Under the pieces are notes generated by a model that saw only the letters and a list, made by a program, of their open reading frames with translations, did not search any database and had not been told where the DNA came from. A stretch of 64,000 nucleotides of DNA from contig CAVOJD010000008.1 in assembly GCA_963696075.1 (NCBI GenBank), forward strand, positions 310,001 to 374,000, given 5' to 3'. Positions 1 through 9,273 of this stretch are shown piece after piece; position 1 is the stretch's first letter, and the number at the start of each line of letters is the position of its first letter. This stretch comes from CAJQQK01 sp963696075. GTDB taxonomy: Bacteria; Pseudomonadota; Alphaproteobacteria; Rhizobiales; Hyphomicrobiaceae. The position numbers and the translations under genes were made by a program.

Positions 1-1425
1 GCGCTCGGCCTTTGCGATGGCTTCATCCATGGTGCCGACCATGTAGAAGGCCTGCTCGGGCAGATGGTCATAGTCACCGGCGACAAGACCCTTGAAGCCC
101 TTGATCGTCTCTTCAAGTGGCACCTGCACGCCCGGCGAACCGGTGAAGACTTCAGCAACGTCGAACGGCTGCGAGAGGAACCGCTCGATCTTGCGCGCGC
201 GCGCCACCGTCAGCTTGTCTTCTTCCGACAGTTCATCCATGCCGAGAATGGCGATGATGTCCTGAAGCGCCTTATAGCGCTGCAGCGTCTCCTGGACTCG
301 ACGTGCAATCTGGTAATGCTCGTCACCGAGGATGCGCGGGTCGAGCATACGCGACGTGGAATCAAGCGGGTCCACAGCCGGATAGATGCCCTTTTCCGCG
401 ATCGAGCGCGAAAGCACCGTGGTCGCATCAAGGTGGGCGAAGGTCGAGGCCGGCGCCGGATCGGTCAAGTCATCGGCCGGCACGTAGACCGCCTGCACCG
501 AGGTAATCGACCCCTTGTTGGTCGACGTAATCCGCTCCTGCATCGCACCCATGTCGGTGCCAAGCGTTGGCTGGTAGCCCACCGCCGAAGGAATACGGCC
601 GAGCAGCGCCGACACTTCAGAACCCGCCTGCGTAAAGCGGAAGATGTTGTCGACGAAGAACAGCACGTCCTGGCCCTGGTCGCGGAAGTTCTCGGCAACC
701 GTCAATCCTGACAGCGCCACCCGCATGCGGGCGCCCGGAGGCTCGTTCATCTGGCCGTAGACCAGCGCGCACTTCGAACCCTCGCCGCCGCCCTCTTTGT
801 TCACGCCGGATTCGATCATCTCGTGATAGAGATCGTTCCCCTCGCGCGTACGCTCGCCGACACCGGCAAACACCGAGTACCCGCCGTGCGTCTTCGCGAT
901 GTTGTTGATGAGCTCCATGATCAGCACGGTCTTGCCGACACCGGCGCCGCCGAACAGGCCGATCTTGCCGCCCTTGGCGTAAGGCGCGAGCAGGTCCACG
1001 ACCTTGATGCCCGTCACAAGAATTTCTGCTTCCGTTGACTGGTCGACCAGCTCCGGAGCAGACGCGTGAATCGGTGCCGTCGCATTCGCGTCGATCGGAC
1101 CGGCTTCATCCACCGGCTGCCCGATCACGTTCATGATCCGCCCAAGCGTCCCTTCACCGACCGGCACGGCGATGGCCTGCCCGGTGTCGCGAACCTCTTG
1201 ACCACGCACCAGACCTTCCGTCGCGTCCATGGCGATCGTGCGAACCGTATTTTCCCCGAGATGCTGCGCCACCTCAAGAACCAGCCGCCCGTCCGGGTTG
1301 TCCTTCGACTTGGTCCCTTCACTGGTCGTCTCGAGCGCGTTCAGGATCGGCGGCAGATCACCGTCGAACTGCACGTCGACGACGGCACCCATGACCTGGC
1401 GAATTCGTCCGATTTGTTGAGCCAT
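1..1425 (-). CDS. atpD: ATP synthase F1 beta subunit (3' end cut by window edge)
   Basis: Catalytic beta subunit of F1F0 ATP synthase. The reading frame is open from the ATG at 1425 to base 1, giving 475 codons without a stop. Only a residue or two plus the stop should be missing, because the visible C-terminus (YMVGTMDEAIAKAER) already aligns with the end of the family. The Walker A loop GGAGVGKT lies near residues 157-164, and GERTREGNDLYHEM and the FRDQGQDVLFFVDNIFR region follow. It starts 24 bases after the atpG stop in the same direction, as in the usual alphaproteobacterial atpHAGDC operon. atpC should lie just left of the window. Confidence 0.97.
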   Translation of the reverse strand, partial: MAQQIGRIRQVMGAVVDVQFDGDLPPILNALETTSEGTKSKDNPDGRLVLEVAQHLGENTVRTIAMDATEGLVRGQEVRDTGQAIAVPVGEGTLGRIMNVIGQPVDEAGPIDANATAPIHASAPELVDQSTEAEILVTGIKVVDLLAPYAKGGKIGLFGGAGVGKTVLIMELINNIAKTHGGYSVFAGVGERTREGNDLYHEMIESGVNKEGGGEGSKCALVYGQMNEPPGARMRVALSGLTVAENFRDQGQDVLFFVDNIFRFTQAGSEVSALLGRIPSAVGYQPTLGTDMGAMQERITSTNKGSITSVQAVYVPADDLTDPAPASTFAHLDATTVLSRSIAEKGIYPAVDPLDSTSRMLDPRILGDEHYQIARRVQETLQRYKALQDIIAILGMDELSEEDKLTVARARKIERFLSQPFDVAEVFTGSPGVQVPLEETIKGFKGLVAGDYDHLPEQAFYMVGTMDEAIAKAER

Positions 1426-1449
1426 CTGTTACGTCCTCTTGACTGTCCT

Positions 1450-2346
1450 CTAGAGCGCTTCGGCGCCGGAGATGATTTCGATGAGTTCTTTGGTGATCTG
1501 TGCCTGGCGCTGACGGTTGTAGGAGATCGTCAGGCTGTCGATCATGTCGCCGGCGTTGCGCGTCGCATTATCCATCGCGCTCATCCGCGCCCCCTGCTCG
1601 GAGGCCGCGTTTTCCAGAAGCCCGCGGAAGATCTGCGCACCGATATTGCGCTCCAGAAGGAACCCCAACAGCTCCTCCTGACTCGGTTCGTATTCGTAAA
1701 TCGCAGCCGATGCGCCCTGCGCCGCGCTGTTGTCTTCGCCCTCAGGCGCCTCGAACTTGGCCGGAATGAGTTGCAGCGCCGTCGGAATCTGGCTGATCAC
1801 CGACTTGAACTCGGAAAAATATACCGTGCAGACGTCGAACGCGCCATCGTCGAACATGCCCAGCACCTGTTTGGTGACCTGTTCGGCGTTTTCGAATGAC
1901 ATCTGCTTGACCAGCCGGAAATCGACCGTGTCCATCATCAGGTGCGCGAATTCCCGTTTGAGAACGTCGGCGCCTTTGCGCCCGACCGGCAGCACCTTGA
2001 CCGTCTTGCCGGCGCGCTGCAGGCGGATGATGTCATTGCGAGCCAATCGGGCGATGTTCGAATTGAAGCCGCCGCACAGGCCGCGTTCCGCCGTCATGAC
2101 GACCAGCAGATGCACATCGTCCTTGCCGGTGCCAACGAGCAGCGGCGAGGTATCGCCCCCATCGCCAATGCCGCGCGTGAGATTGGACATCACGCCGTTC
2201 ATACGTTCCGCGTAAGGCCGCGCCGCCGTCGCCGCTTCCTGCGCACGTCGGAGCTTCGCGGCCGCAACCATTTGCATGGCTTGCGTGATCTTACGCGTCG
2301 CCTTAACGGACGCAATCCGGTTACGTAGGTCTTTCAAGCTTGCCAT
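1450..2346 (-). CDS. atpG: ATP synthase F1 gamma subunit
   Basis: Central rotor shaft of F1, coupling proton flow through F0 to catalysis in the alpha/beta ring. The 298-residue product has the expected N-terminal helix signature (MASLKDLRNRIASVKATRKITQAMQMVAAAKL-type, residues 1-32) and the C-terminal helix with GARMSAMDNATRNA before the end. Length is normal for alphaproteobacteria, which carry a short gamma insertion. It lies 72 bases downstream of atpA and 24 bases upstream of atpD on the same strand, so it is part of the atp operon. Confidence 0.97.
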   Translation of the reverse strand: MASLKDLRNRIASVKATRKITQAMQMVAAAKLRRAQEAATAARPYAERMNGVMSNLTRGIGDGGDTSPLLVGTGKDDVHLLVVMTAERGLCGGFNSNIARLARNDIIRLQRAGKTVKVLPVGRKGADVLKREFAHLMMDTVDFRLVKQMSFENAEQVTKQVLGMFDDGAFDVCTVYFSEFKSVISQIPTALQLIPAKFEAPEGEDNSAAQGASAAIYEYEPSQEELLGFLLERNIGAQIFRGLLENAASEQGARMSAMDNATRNAGDMIDSLTISYNRQRQAQITKELIEIISGAEAL

Positions 2347-2418
2347 GCGCGAGCCTGCTCCTGCCGATCTGAGTGGGTTGGCGGCATCTTATCCGGGCGA
2401 ATCCCGGGTTCGAGCCGA

Positions 2419-3954
2419 TTATTCAGCCGTGAACCCCTGGGAAAACGAGTCGAGGGTGGAAACCAGCTTCTTCTCGGTCTCGTCCGAAACTGCCTTTTCC
2501 GTGCGGATCGTGTCGAGGATGTCCTTGCCGTCGTTGCGCATGTGGCGCAGGAATTCTTCCTCGAATTTGCCGACCGCAGAAACCGGCAGCTTATCGAGAT
2601 AGCCCTTCGTGCCCGCATAGATCACAACAACCTGCTCTTCCGTCTTGAGCGGCGAGAACTGCGGTTGTTTCAGAAGCTCCGTCAGGCGTTCGCCGCGTGC
2701 CAGCAGTCGCTGGGTCGCAGCATCCAGGTCGGAACCGAACTGCGCGAAGGCTGCCATCTCACGATACTGGGCAAGCTCACCCTTGATCGAACCGGCCACC
2801 TGCTTCATCGCCTTGACCTGGGCCGCCGAGCCCACGCGCGACACCGACAGGCCGACGTTCACCGCCGGACGGATGCCCTGGTAGAACAGGTCCGTCTCAA
2901 GGAAGATCTGTCCGTCCGTGATCGAAATCACGTTCGTTGGAATATAGGCCGACACGTCGTTGGCCTGCGTCTCGATCACGGGCAGCGCCGTCAGCGAACC
3001 AAGCCCATGGTCTTCGTTGAGCTTGGCCGCACGCTCAAGCAGACGCGAGTGGAGATAGAAGACGTCGCCCGGATAGGCTTCACGGCCCGGCGGACGGCGC
3101 AGCAACAACGACATCTGGCGATACGCGACCGCCTGCTTGGAAAGGTCGTCGTAGGCGATCACGGCATGCATGCCGTTGTCGCGGAAGAATTCGCCCATCG
3201 CACACCCGGCGAACGGCGCGAGATACTGCATCGGTGCCGGATCCGACGCCGTCGCAGCGACAACGATCGAATATTCGAGCGCACCGTTTTCTTCGAGCAC
3301 CTTGACGAACTGGGCGACTGTCGAGCGCTTCTGTCCGATCGCGACATAGACGCAGTAGAGCTTTTCCTGTTCGTTATCGCCTTGGTTGAGCGGCTTCTGG
3401 TTGAGGAAGGTGTCGAGAATGACCGCCGTCTTACCCGTCTGACGGTCACCAATGATCAATTCACGCTGCCCGCGCCCGATCGGGATCAGCGCGTCGATCG
3501 CCTTGAGACCCGTCGACATCGGCTCATGCACGGATTTGCGCGGCAGGATGCCCGGCGCCTTCACGTCCACGCGGCGCATCTCGGCGCCGTCGATCGGCCC
3601 CTTGCCGTCAATCGGATTGCCAAGGCCATCGACAACGCGGCCCAACAGCCCCTTACCGACCGGCACTTCCACGATGTTGCCCGTCCGCTTGACGGTATCG
3701 CCTTCCTTGATGGTCCGGTCGTCACCGAAGATCACGACGCCGACGTTGTCAGCTTCGAGGTTCAGCGCCATCCCCTGGATGTTGCCGGGGAACTGCACCA
3801 TTTCACCGGCCTGGACATTGTCGAGGCCGTAGACACGGGCAATACCGTCACCGACGGACAGCACCTGGCCAATTTCGGAGACCTCTGCCTCCTGACCGAA
3901 ATTCTTGATCTGCTCCTTCAGGATCGAGGAGATTTCCGCGGCCCGGATTTCCAT
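2419..3954 (-). CDS. atpA: ATP synthase F1 alpha subunit
   Basis: Non-catalytic nucleotide-binding subunit of the F1 hexamer. The 511-residue protein begins MEIRAAEISSILKEQI, typical of alphaproteobacteria, and has the Walker A motif GDRQTGKT near residues 169-176 and the family signature PAVNVGLSVSRVGSAAQ in the second half. The ATG overlaps the atpH stop by one base (TAATG), which implies translational coupling. Length and order are standard and nothing is missing. Confidence 0.98.
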   Translation of the reverse strand: MEIRAAEISSILKEQIKNFGQEAEVSEIGQVLSVGDGIARVYGLDNVQAGEMVQFPGNIQGMALNLEADNVGVVIFGDDRTIKEGDTVKRTGNIVEVPVGKGLLGRVVDGLGNPIDGKGPIDGAEMRRVDVKAPGILPRKSVHEPMSTGLKAIDALIPIGRGQRELIIGDRQTGKTAVILDTFLNQKPLNQGDNEQEKLYCVYVAIGQKRSTVAQFVKVLEENGALEYSIVVAATASDPAPMQYLAPFAGCAMGEFFRDNGMHAVIAYDDLSKQAVAYRQMSLLLRRPPGREAYPGDVFYLHSRLLERAAKLNEDHGLGSLTALPVIETQANDVSAYIPTNVISITDGQIFLETDLFYQGIRPAVNVGLSVSRVGSAAQVKAMKQVAGSIKGELAQYREMAAFAQFGSDLDAATQRLLARGERLTELLKQPQFSPLKTEEQVVVIYAGTKGYLDKLPVSAVGKFEEEFLRHMRNDGKDILDTIRTEKAVSDETEKKLVSTLDSFSQGFTAE

Positions 3955-4529
3955 TAGCCAACCTCTTTCATGCGCGTATTGAGCGTTGCGAGTTTCGTTT
4001 TGAGCGAGCTGTCGATCATTCGGCTGCCGATGCGGACGATAAGCCCGCCAAGCAGCGCCGGATCAACGTTCGCTTCGAGTTGCACGTCCTTGCCGACTGT
4101 ACCCTTGAGCTGTTGCTTGAGGGCGTCGAGTTGACCGTCACTGAGCGCCACGGCCGAAGTCACCTCGGCCTGCACTTCACCACGCGCATCCGCGGCCATG
4201 GCCTTGAATGCACGAATAATATCTCCCGCGGCAAACAATCGGCGATTGCGCGCCAGCACCTTGAAGAAATTGAGCGTCAGCGGGTTGACGCCCATCTTCC
4301 CCAACACGCCGTCAAGCGCCTTGGCCTGGTCCTCCGCCGAAAAAACCGGGCTCCGCACCATCCGCGTCAAGTCGGCGCTCTCATCAAGCGCGGTCTCGAT
4401 CGTTTTGATATCCGCTTCGATTGCAGCGAGTTGTCCCTGTTCATTCGCGGTCTCGAGCAGGGCCGAGGCATACCGGCCTGCGACGCCGGCCATCATGGAA
4501 GTGTTGCTCGCCACGTGTGCGCTTCCCAA
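3954..4529 (-). CDS. atpH: ATP synthase F1 delta subunit
   Basis: Delta (OSCP-like) subunit that ties F1 to the peripheral stalk. The family core starts at GVAGRYASALLETA and ends with RIGSRMIDSSLKTKLATLNTRMKEVG-type sequence, the conserved C-terminal domain. The start is uncertain. TTG at 4529 has GGAGG about ten bases upstream and gives 191 residues. GTG at 4514 has a GGGAAG upstream, and the ATG pair at 4496/4493 has no clear Shine-Dalgarno sequence. It is the first gene of the visible atp operon. The 240 bases to its right (4530-4769) hold no gene and probably contain the operon promoter. Confidence 0.93.
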   Translation of the reverse strand: MGSAHVASNTSMMAGVAGRYASALLETANEQGQLAAIEADIKTIETALDESADLTRMVRSPVFSAEDQAKALDGVLGKMGVNPLTLNFFKVLARNRRLFAAGDIIRAFKAMAADARGEVQAEVTSAVALSDGQLDALKQQLKGTVGKDVQLEANVDPALLGGLIVRIGSRMIDSSLKTKLATLNTRMKEVG

Positions 4530-4769
4530 TTCTTCGGCGCCTCCCCGCCCGATACCGACTAAATCGGCCTCGGAAACGGGGCATTAGCACCATATTATGA
4601 GGGCATGGCAAATCGGGAAGCCGCTGTCTAGCGCCCCCGCTGCCTTACGAAACCGCGCAGTCTCTAACACGCAACCCCGCCGCCATCAACGGGTCGCAGC
4701 GGTCTGCAATGCCGCATTTAGTCGTAGCACCATCTGTCGGATTGCCGCAGGCGCCGCTCCGAAACCGGT

Positions 4770-6011
4770 CTATCCGCCCGCCTCCTCATCGTCAGCCATC
4801 CGCGTAACGACCGCCGAACCTGCCTCCAAAGTCCTATGAACAGGGCATTTTCCGGCAATCTCGACGAGCTTGTCGGCGATTTCCGCCGATACCTCCCCAT
4901 CCACCGAAATCACCCGTTCGAACCGGTCGATTCGACCGCTGCGCCCTTCGGCAGCTTCACCACAATCCTCACAATGCTGAACCGCGACCTTCCCATGCCG
5001 GACGTCCACGGAAACTTTGCCAAGCGTCAACTTCTTTCGATCTGCATACATCCTAAGAGTCATCGTCGTGCACGCACCGAGCGCAGCGGAGAGCAGGTCA
5101 TAAGGTGTCGGCCCGCTATCGTTGCCGCCAACCGATATCGGCTCGTCCGCAATCAAATGGTGGGGCCCGGCCACGACCATGTTCTGGAACTTGCCAAGCC
5201 CCGTTTCACGCACGATGACCCGCTCATGGCTGCTGTCAGCAGGCACTTCTTCGCGCACGAACCGCGCCGCCCACGCCCCGATCACGTCGGCGACATAGCG
5301 CGCATCAGCGTCCCGGCTCACGAGATGGTCCGCCGTGTCGAGCGATACAAAACTCTTCGGGTGCCGTGCCGCGGCAAATATCCGCCCCGCATTCTCGATC
5401 CCCACGACCTGGTCGATCGGCGAATGCATCACCAAGAGCGCCCGCTTGAGGTTTGCAATCTTGTCCTCAAGCCGCTGCGCGGTGGCGTCCGCGACGAATT
5501 CGCGGCTGATCCGGAACCTCCGCCCGGCAAGCTGAACCTCCGCAACACCATCACGCTCGATATCATCACGATGCGCTTCGAAGTGCGCCAGCACATGGCC
5601 GACATCGGCCGGCGCACCGATCGTCGCGACCGCCTTTACTTCCGGAATCTCGCCCGCGACCGCCAGAACCGCCGCCCCACCGAGCGAATGCCCGATCAGG
5701 ATATCCGGCGCAGCCAGCGTATCGCGCATATGGTCCGCCGCCGCTTTCAGGTCCGCGACGTTCGACGTGAAATTGGTGTTCTCGAATTCTCCTTCCGAAG
5801 AACCAAGCCCCGTAAAATCGAACCGCAACACGCCGATGCCTTTTGCAGCCAACCCCTCAGCGATCCGTTTCGCAGCCAGAATATCCTTCGTGCATGTGAA
5901 GCAGTGCGCAAAAAGCGCGTAACCCCTCACCAACCCCTCGGGCAGATCGAGACGCGCGGAAAGCTTTTGGCCATCACTGCCGGAAAATTGTGTGCGAACC
6001 GATTTGGCCAT
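4770..6011 (-). CDS. Alpha/beta-hydrolase fused to OsmC-like domain
   Basis: A 413-residue two-domain protein. Residues about 1-260 are an alpha/beta-hydrolase of the serine aminopeptidase/esterase type with nucleophile elbow GHSLGG (Ser109), a downstream Asp in HSPIDQV and a His in DTADHLV. From about residue 285 to the end there is an OsmC/Ohr-like domain with its two conserved cysteine regions, GACTTMTLRMYADRK and GKCPVHRTLE. OsmC-family cysteines reduce organic hydroperoxides, so the fusion may couple ester hydrolysis with peroxide detoxification, but the substrate is unknown. Start at 6011 is chosen because GGAGG stands seven bases upstream; an ATG 14 codons earlier lacks this. Such bifunctional proteins are known in proteobacteria. 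Confidence 0.9.
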   Translation of the reverse strand: MAKSVRTQFSGSDGQKLSARLDLPEGLVRGYALFAHCFTCTKDILAAKRIAEGLAAKGIGVLRFDFTGLGSSEGEFENTNFTSNVADLKAAADHMRDTLAAPDILIGHSLGGAAVLAVAGEIPEVKAVATIGAPADVGHVLAHFEAHRDDIERDGVAEVQLAGRRFRISREFVADATAQRLEDKIANLKRALLVMHSPIDQVVGIENAGRIFAAARHPKSFVSLDTADHLVSRDADARYVADVIGAWAARFVREEVPADSSHERVIVRETGLGKFQNMVVAGPHHLIADEPISVGGNDSGPTPYDLLSAALGACTTMTLRMYADRKKLTLGKVSVDVRHGKVAVQHCEDCGEAAEGRSGRIDRFERVISVDGEVSAEIADKLVEIAGKCPVHRTLEAGSAVVTRMADDEEAGG

Positions 6012-6386
6012 GTGCCAACCTCCAAGGTCATGTGAACTGAAAATCTTGGCCACCGCAGCGCCCGGGACCCGGCCAAAGCATAGTCTCGCGGCGCGCCAGC
6101 AACACCCCCCTGCGCCGCACGCTTCTTCACATCCCAGTCAACACCAGAGCCCGCCGCCTGGCATGCCGCGGGTTACATTTGCTTGGCGATTAACAATTCA
6201 CAACAGATCATTTGCAATAGCCGATCGATGAATTCGGTCAATTTGGAACAAAAATACACATCAAATAAATCATACCAAAACGCCGACCTTCAATACTGCA
6301 CAAAATAAATGCTCCTTTAACAGAATACATCGCAAATGAACGCACTGATGCGGGATCATATAAAGTCGCGGGACCAGAATATAGTC
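6012..6386. other. Intergenic, AT-rich divergent promoter region
   Basis: No gene is seen in these 375 bases between two divergent genes. The right half, from about 6180 to 6330, is far richer in A and T than the surroundings, which fits promoter and upstream activating sequence for the vWA gene that follows. No clear -35/-10 pair or operator could be fixed by eye. Confidence 0.5.
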
Positions 6387-7607
6387 ATGAACATCCGATC
6401 CGCCACGCGCGCCTTCGCTCGAAACACAAACGGCGCCATCGCAATCATTTTTGCATTGAGCATCTTCGTATTCATCGGCGTTGCTGGTCTCGCTGTCGAC
6501 TATGGACATGCGTTCTCACAGAAGTCTCAGCTTCAGGCCGCCGTCGATGCCAGCGCACTCGCCGCCGCCAATCTGCTCGACGCCGACGAGGCCCAGCGCC
6601 AAACCCTGGGCAAGAGCATCTTCGAAGCCAACTATCCCGACCATGCCGCGGCGAACTTCGACCTCTCATTCGTCAATGACAACTCCACGATCCGCGTCAC
6701 CGTCAGCCACATCGTCCCGACATATCTTATGGGCGTGATGGGCAAGGACAGCGTCAAGGTCAACGCCACGGCAGACGTGCCAATCGTCAATTCCGGGCTC
6801 GCTGAAGTCGTCCTCATCCTCGACTATTCGGACTCGATGATCGACAGCAACAAATACGTGCGCATGTCCGAAGCCGCCGACAAGATGATCGACATCATCT
6901 CGAACAACGGCAAGAACACGAACGTGAAGTTCGGCCTCGTACCCTTCTCCGCCGTTGTCCGCGCCGATATTCCCTCTGCCTATATCCGCTCCGACGTCAC
7001 CTTCGACGGCTGCTCGATGGACCGCAAATTTCCCTTCAACCAGCAGGAAGGCGTCAACGCGGGTTCCGACAATGCGAAATGGGGCGATCATTCCGACAGC
7101 GGCCACACCTGCGCGAGCGTCGCGGACAAGAACCTCAAGGTCCTGCCCCTGACGGATGCGATTTCAACCGTGAAGTCCACGCTGGCCTCGTTCCAACCTC
7201 ATTTCTGGACGCATATCGCGGCCGGTGCCGAATTCGGTTGGCAGGTGATTTCACCCGATGGCCTGTTCACCGGCGCCCGACCTTACAGCGACGAGCAGAA
7301 CGTCAAGGCCGTCATCCTCCTCACCGACGGGATGCAGACTGCACCGGGCTGGGGCCCGAGCGACAGCCGCAGCGCCGCCGACGGCGAAGATAATCTCCTG
7401 GCGATTTGTGCCGGCATGAAGGCAAAGGGCATCAAGGTCTTCACCGTCGGTTATGATCTGACCGACACTCACACCCTCGGCCTTCTCACAACCTGCGCGA
7501 ACAATGGCCAACACTACGCCTCGACCGACATCGACAACGGTCTCAAACAAGTGCTCACGACCATTGCAAAGCAGATCCAGGAACAAATGATCCGCCTTGC
7601 CAATTGA
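6387..7607 (+). CDS. TadG-like vWA-domain protein (copy 1)
   Basis: A 406-residue protein with an N-terminal TadE/TadG-like segment (NGAIAIIFALSIFVFIGVAGLAVDYG, a short basic head, one membrane helix and a Tad-type consensus) followed by a von Willebrand A domain. The MIDAS metal site DxSxS is present as D146-Y-S148-D-S150, with a conserved Thr in WTHIAAG and Asp in LLTDGM. Such proteins are anchored or secreted beside Flp/Tad pili and may bind surfaces or proteins, though no tad pilus genes are in the window. Start at 6387 was chosen because the head then matches copies 2-4; an in-frame ATG at 6336 would add 17 residues and neither has a strong Shine-Dalgarno sequence. It is the most divergent of the four copies. 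Confidence 0.85.
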   Translation: MNIRSATRAFARNTNGAIAIIFALSIFVFIGVAGLAVDYGHAFSQKSQLQAAVDASALAAANLLDADEAQRQTLGKSIFEANYPDHAAANFDLSFVNDNSTIRVTVSHIVPTYLMGVMGKDSVKVNATADVPIVNSGLAEVVLILDYSDSMIDSNKYVRMSEAADKMIDIISNNGKNTNVKFGLVPFSAVVRADIPSAYIRSDVTFDGCSMDRKFPFNQQEGVNAGSDNAKWGDHSDSGHTCASVADKNLKVLPLTDAISTVKSTLASFQPHFWTHIAAGAEFGWQVISPDGLFTGARPYSDEQNVKAVILLTDGMQTAPGWGPSDSRSAADGEDNLLAICAGMKAKGIKVFTVGYDLTDTHTLGLLTTCANNGQHYASTDIDNGLKQVLTTIAKQIQEQMIRLAN

Positions 7608-7732
7608 TGCGTTCACCCGCAGCTTCGGTTGACACAACGATGTCGACCATCTCTGATCTCTGATACGTCAGCGCCATCACCTGACCCGGTTTTCGACGGC
7701 AGATGATGGCGCCGTACTTTCGGAGACAGGCC

Positions 7733-8839
7733 ATGAAAATCACCGACGTCACCACCCGCCGTTATCGCAGCGCCAGCGGCTCGGACTATTCCGGCGAAGT
7801 CCTCATCGTCGATGTCGCAACCGACGACGGCCCCTCCGGCATGGGCTTCGCCTTTGGCACCCCCGGCTCCGGCGACATCCTCAACGCGATGATCACCAAC
7901 CTTCTCGCTCCGGTGGTCAAGGGCTCAGACCCGCTCCTCACCCGCGATCTCTGGCAGAAAATGCACGCCGAAGCCGCCCCCCGCCGCGGCGGCGACGGCT
8001 ACATGCGCAACGCCATCGCAGCCGTCGATTTCGCGCTCTGGGACATCAAGGGCAAGGCGCTTGGCGTCCCCGTCTCCCGCCTTTTCGGCGGCCACCGCGA
8101 CAAGATCCCGACCTACGCCAACTGCGCTCACCATATGCCGCCCGACAAACTCGCCGAACGCGCCGCCGAAGACGTCGCCGCCGGCCACAAAGCCCTCAAG
8201 ATCCGCGGCACTCGCTCTTTCGTCACCCTCGCCGAGGCCACAGCCCGCGTCCAGGCCGTGCGCGAAGCAATCGGCCCCGACATCAAACTGATGGTCGACG
8301 TCAACGGCTCCTGGGACGTCGACACCGCCATCCAGCAGCTCAAGGCCTGGGAACCTTACGACGTCTATTGGCTCGAGGAACCCGTCCCCCCGCACGACGT
8401 CCCCGGCTACATCCGCGTCCGCGAGCGCTCCGGCTCAACCTACATCGTCGGCGGCGAGCAACACGCCGGCCTCGCCGAACACCGCCAGCTCATCACCGAA
8501 GGCGCCGTCGACATCCTCCAGCCCAACGCCGCCATCACCGGCGGCATCACCGACTTCCTCAGGATCCACGCTTTCGCGACGGCCCACTCCGTTCCCGTCA
8601 GCCCCTGGAACCTTCAGATGGTCCACCTCCACATGGCAGCAGGCCTCGAGAACGTGAAGTGGATCGAATACTTCATGCCCGACAACGAACTCCTCAAGTT
8701 CCAGACCAACCTCTTCAGGGGTCCGGCCCTGCGCGAGGAAGTCACCGACGAAGGCGTCTTCCTCCTCGCGCCCGAAGGGCCGGGGCTTGGTTTGGAACTG
8801 GAGGAAGCAGTGGCGGACGAGAGCCTGGTGCGGGACTGA
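7733..8839 (+). CDS. Mandelate racemase/muconate lactonizing-type enolase-superfamily enzyme
   Basis: A 368-residue enolase-superfamily protein, probably a sugar-acid dehydratase or racemase. Metal ligands are visible at D189 (DVNGSW), E215 (EEPVPP) and E242 (GGEQH) with the roughly 26-residue spacing of the family. K156-I-R158 lies where the catalytic KxK/KxR of the second strand is expected, and a His in TAHSVPVSPW may be the opposite base. The start at 7733 has GGAGACAGGCC in front; an ATG ten codons upstream lacks a site. The substrate cannot be assigned. It sits alone between two vWA genes and is followed by a strong terminator at 8962. Confidence 0.88.
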   Translation: MKITDVTTRRYRSASGSDYSGEVLIVDVATDDGPSGMGFAFGTPGSGDILNAMITNLLAPVVKGSDPLLTRDLWQKMHAEAAPRRGGDGYMRNAIAAVDFALWDIKGKALGVPVSRLFGGHRDKIPTYANCAHHMPPDKLAERAAEDVAAGHKALKIRGTRSFVTLAEATARVQAVREAIGPDIKLMVDVNGSWDVDTAIQQLKAWEPYDVYWLEEPVPPHDVPGYIRVRERSGSTYIVGGEQHAGLAEHRQLITEGAVDILQPNAAITGGITDFLRIHAFATAHSVPVSPWNLQMVHLHMAAGLENVKWIEYFMPDNELLKFQTNLFRGPALREEVTDEGVFLLAPEGPGLGLELEEAVADESLVRD

Positions 8840-8961
8840 CTAGGTTCTCACAATTTTACGAGTATTACTCTCCCCTCTGAAACGGAGCATTACTCGCCAT
8901 CGGTTAGCTTATCCGAAGCGGCCGAACCTCCAGACCACACACAATCAGGCCGCTCTGCGAC

Positions 8962-9000
8962 GCCGCCGTTGACACATGATGTGTCAACGGCGGCTTTTTT
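8962..9000 (+). terminator. Rho-independent terminator after enolase-superfamily gene
   Basis: A perfect 14-bp stem (8962-8975 with 8981-8994) around a five-base loop is followed directly by six T residues. It lies about 120 bases downstream of the enzyme gene. Confidence 0.9.
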
Positions 9001-9273
9001 GTCTCTTGTTCAGTGGTCGTAAACAGTGTGCAAACAGTCCGTCGGCACATCCGGTTCAAAATCGTTCGAATTTTTAGTCGCCAAATTGGGATGTGTTTAA
9101 GCCAGGGAGAGATTAAAACACCGCTGATTCGTACTGATTAAATTTCGAACTTTCGAAGAAATATGTTGGCATTTTTTCTCCTGCTTACTTGACCGCAAGC
9201 ACCCGCGTCACAGACGGCACACCGTCATCAACGAACGCCGGGGCAGTGTCAGGATTAAAAGGAGAGAGTTGAG
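9001..9273. other. AT-rich leader of vWA gene copy 2
   Basis: No gene is seen. Together with 8840-8961 this makes a 434-base space. From about 9055 to 9180 the sequence is AT-rich and holds TTCGAA-centred partial palindromes (around 9064 and 9147-9158). It likely carries the promoter of the next gene. Confidence 0.45.

Noticed and set aside
2542..3957. A 471-codon plus-strand frame, and similar long frames at 4836-6035 and 21225-22634
   Set aside because: Each is antisense to a well-supported gene (atpA, hydrolase-OsmC, lpdA) and shows the mirrored codon bias expected of a shadow.
7629..7657. TTGACA with a weak downstream hexamer before the enolase-superfamily gene
   Set aside because: The -10 partner (TCTGAT) is poor and lies close to the preceding stop; not enough to call a promoter.
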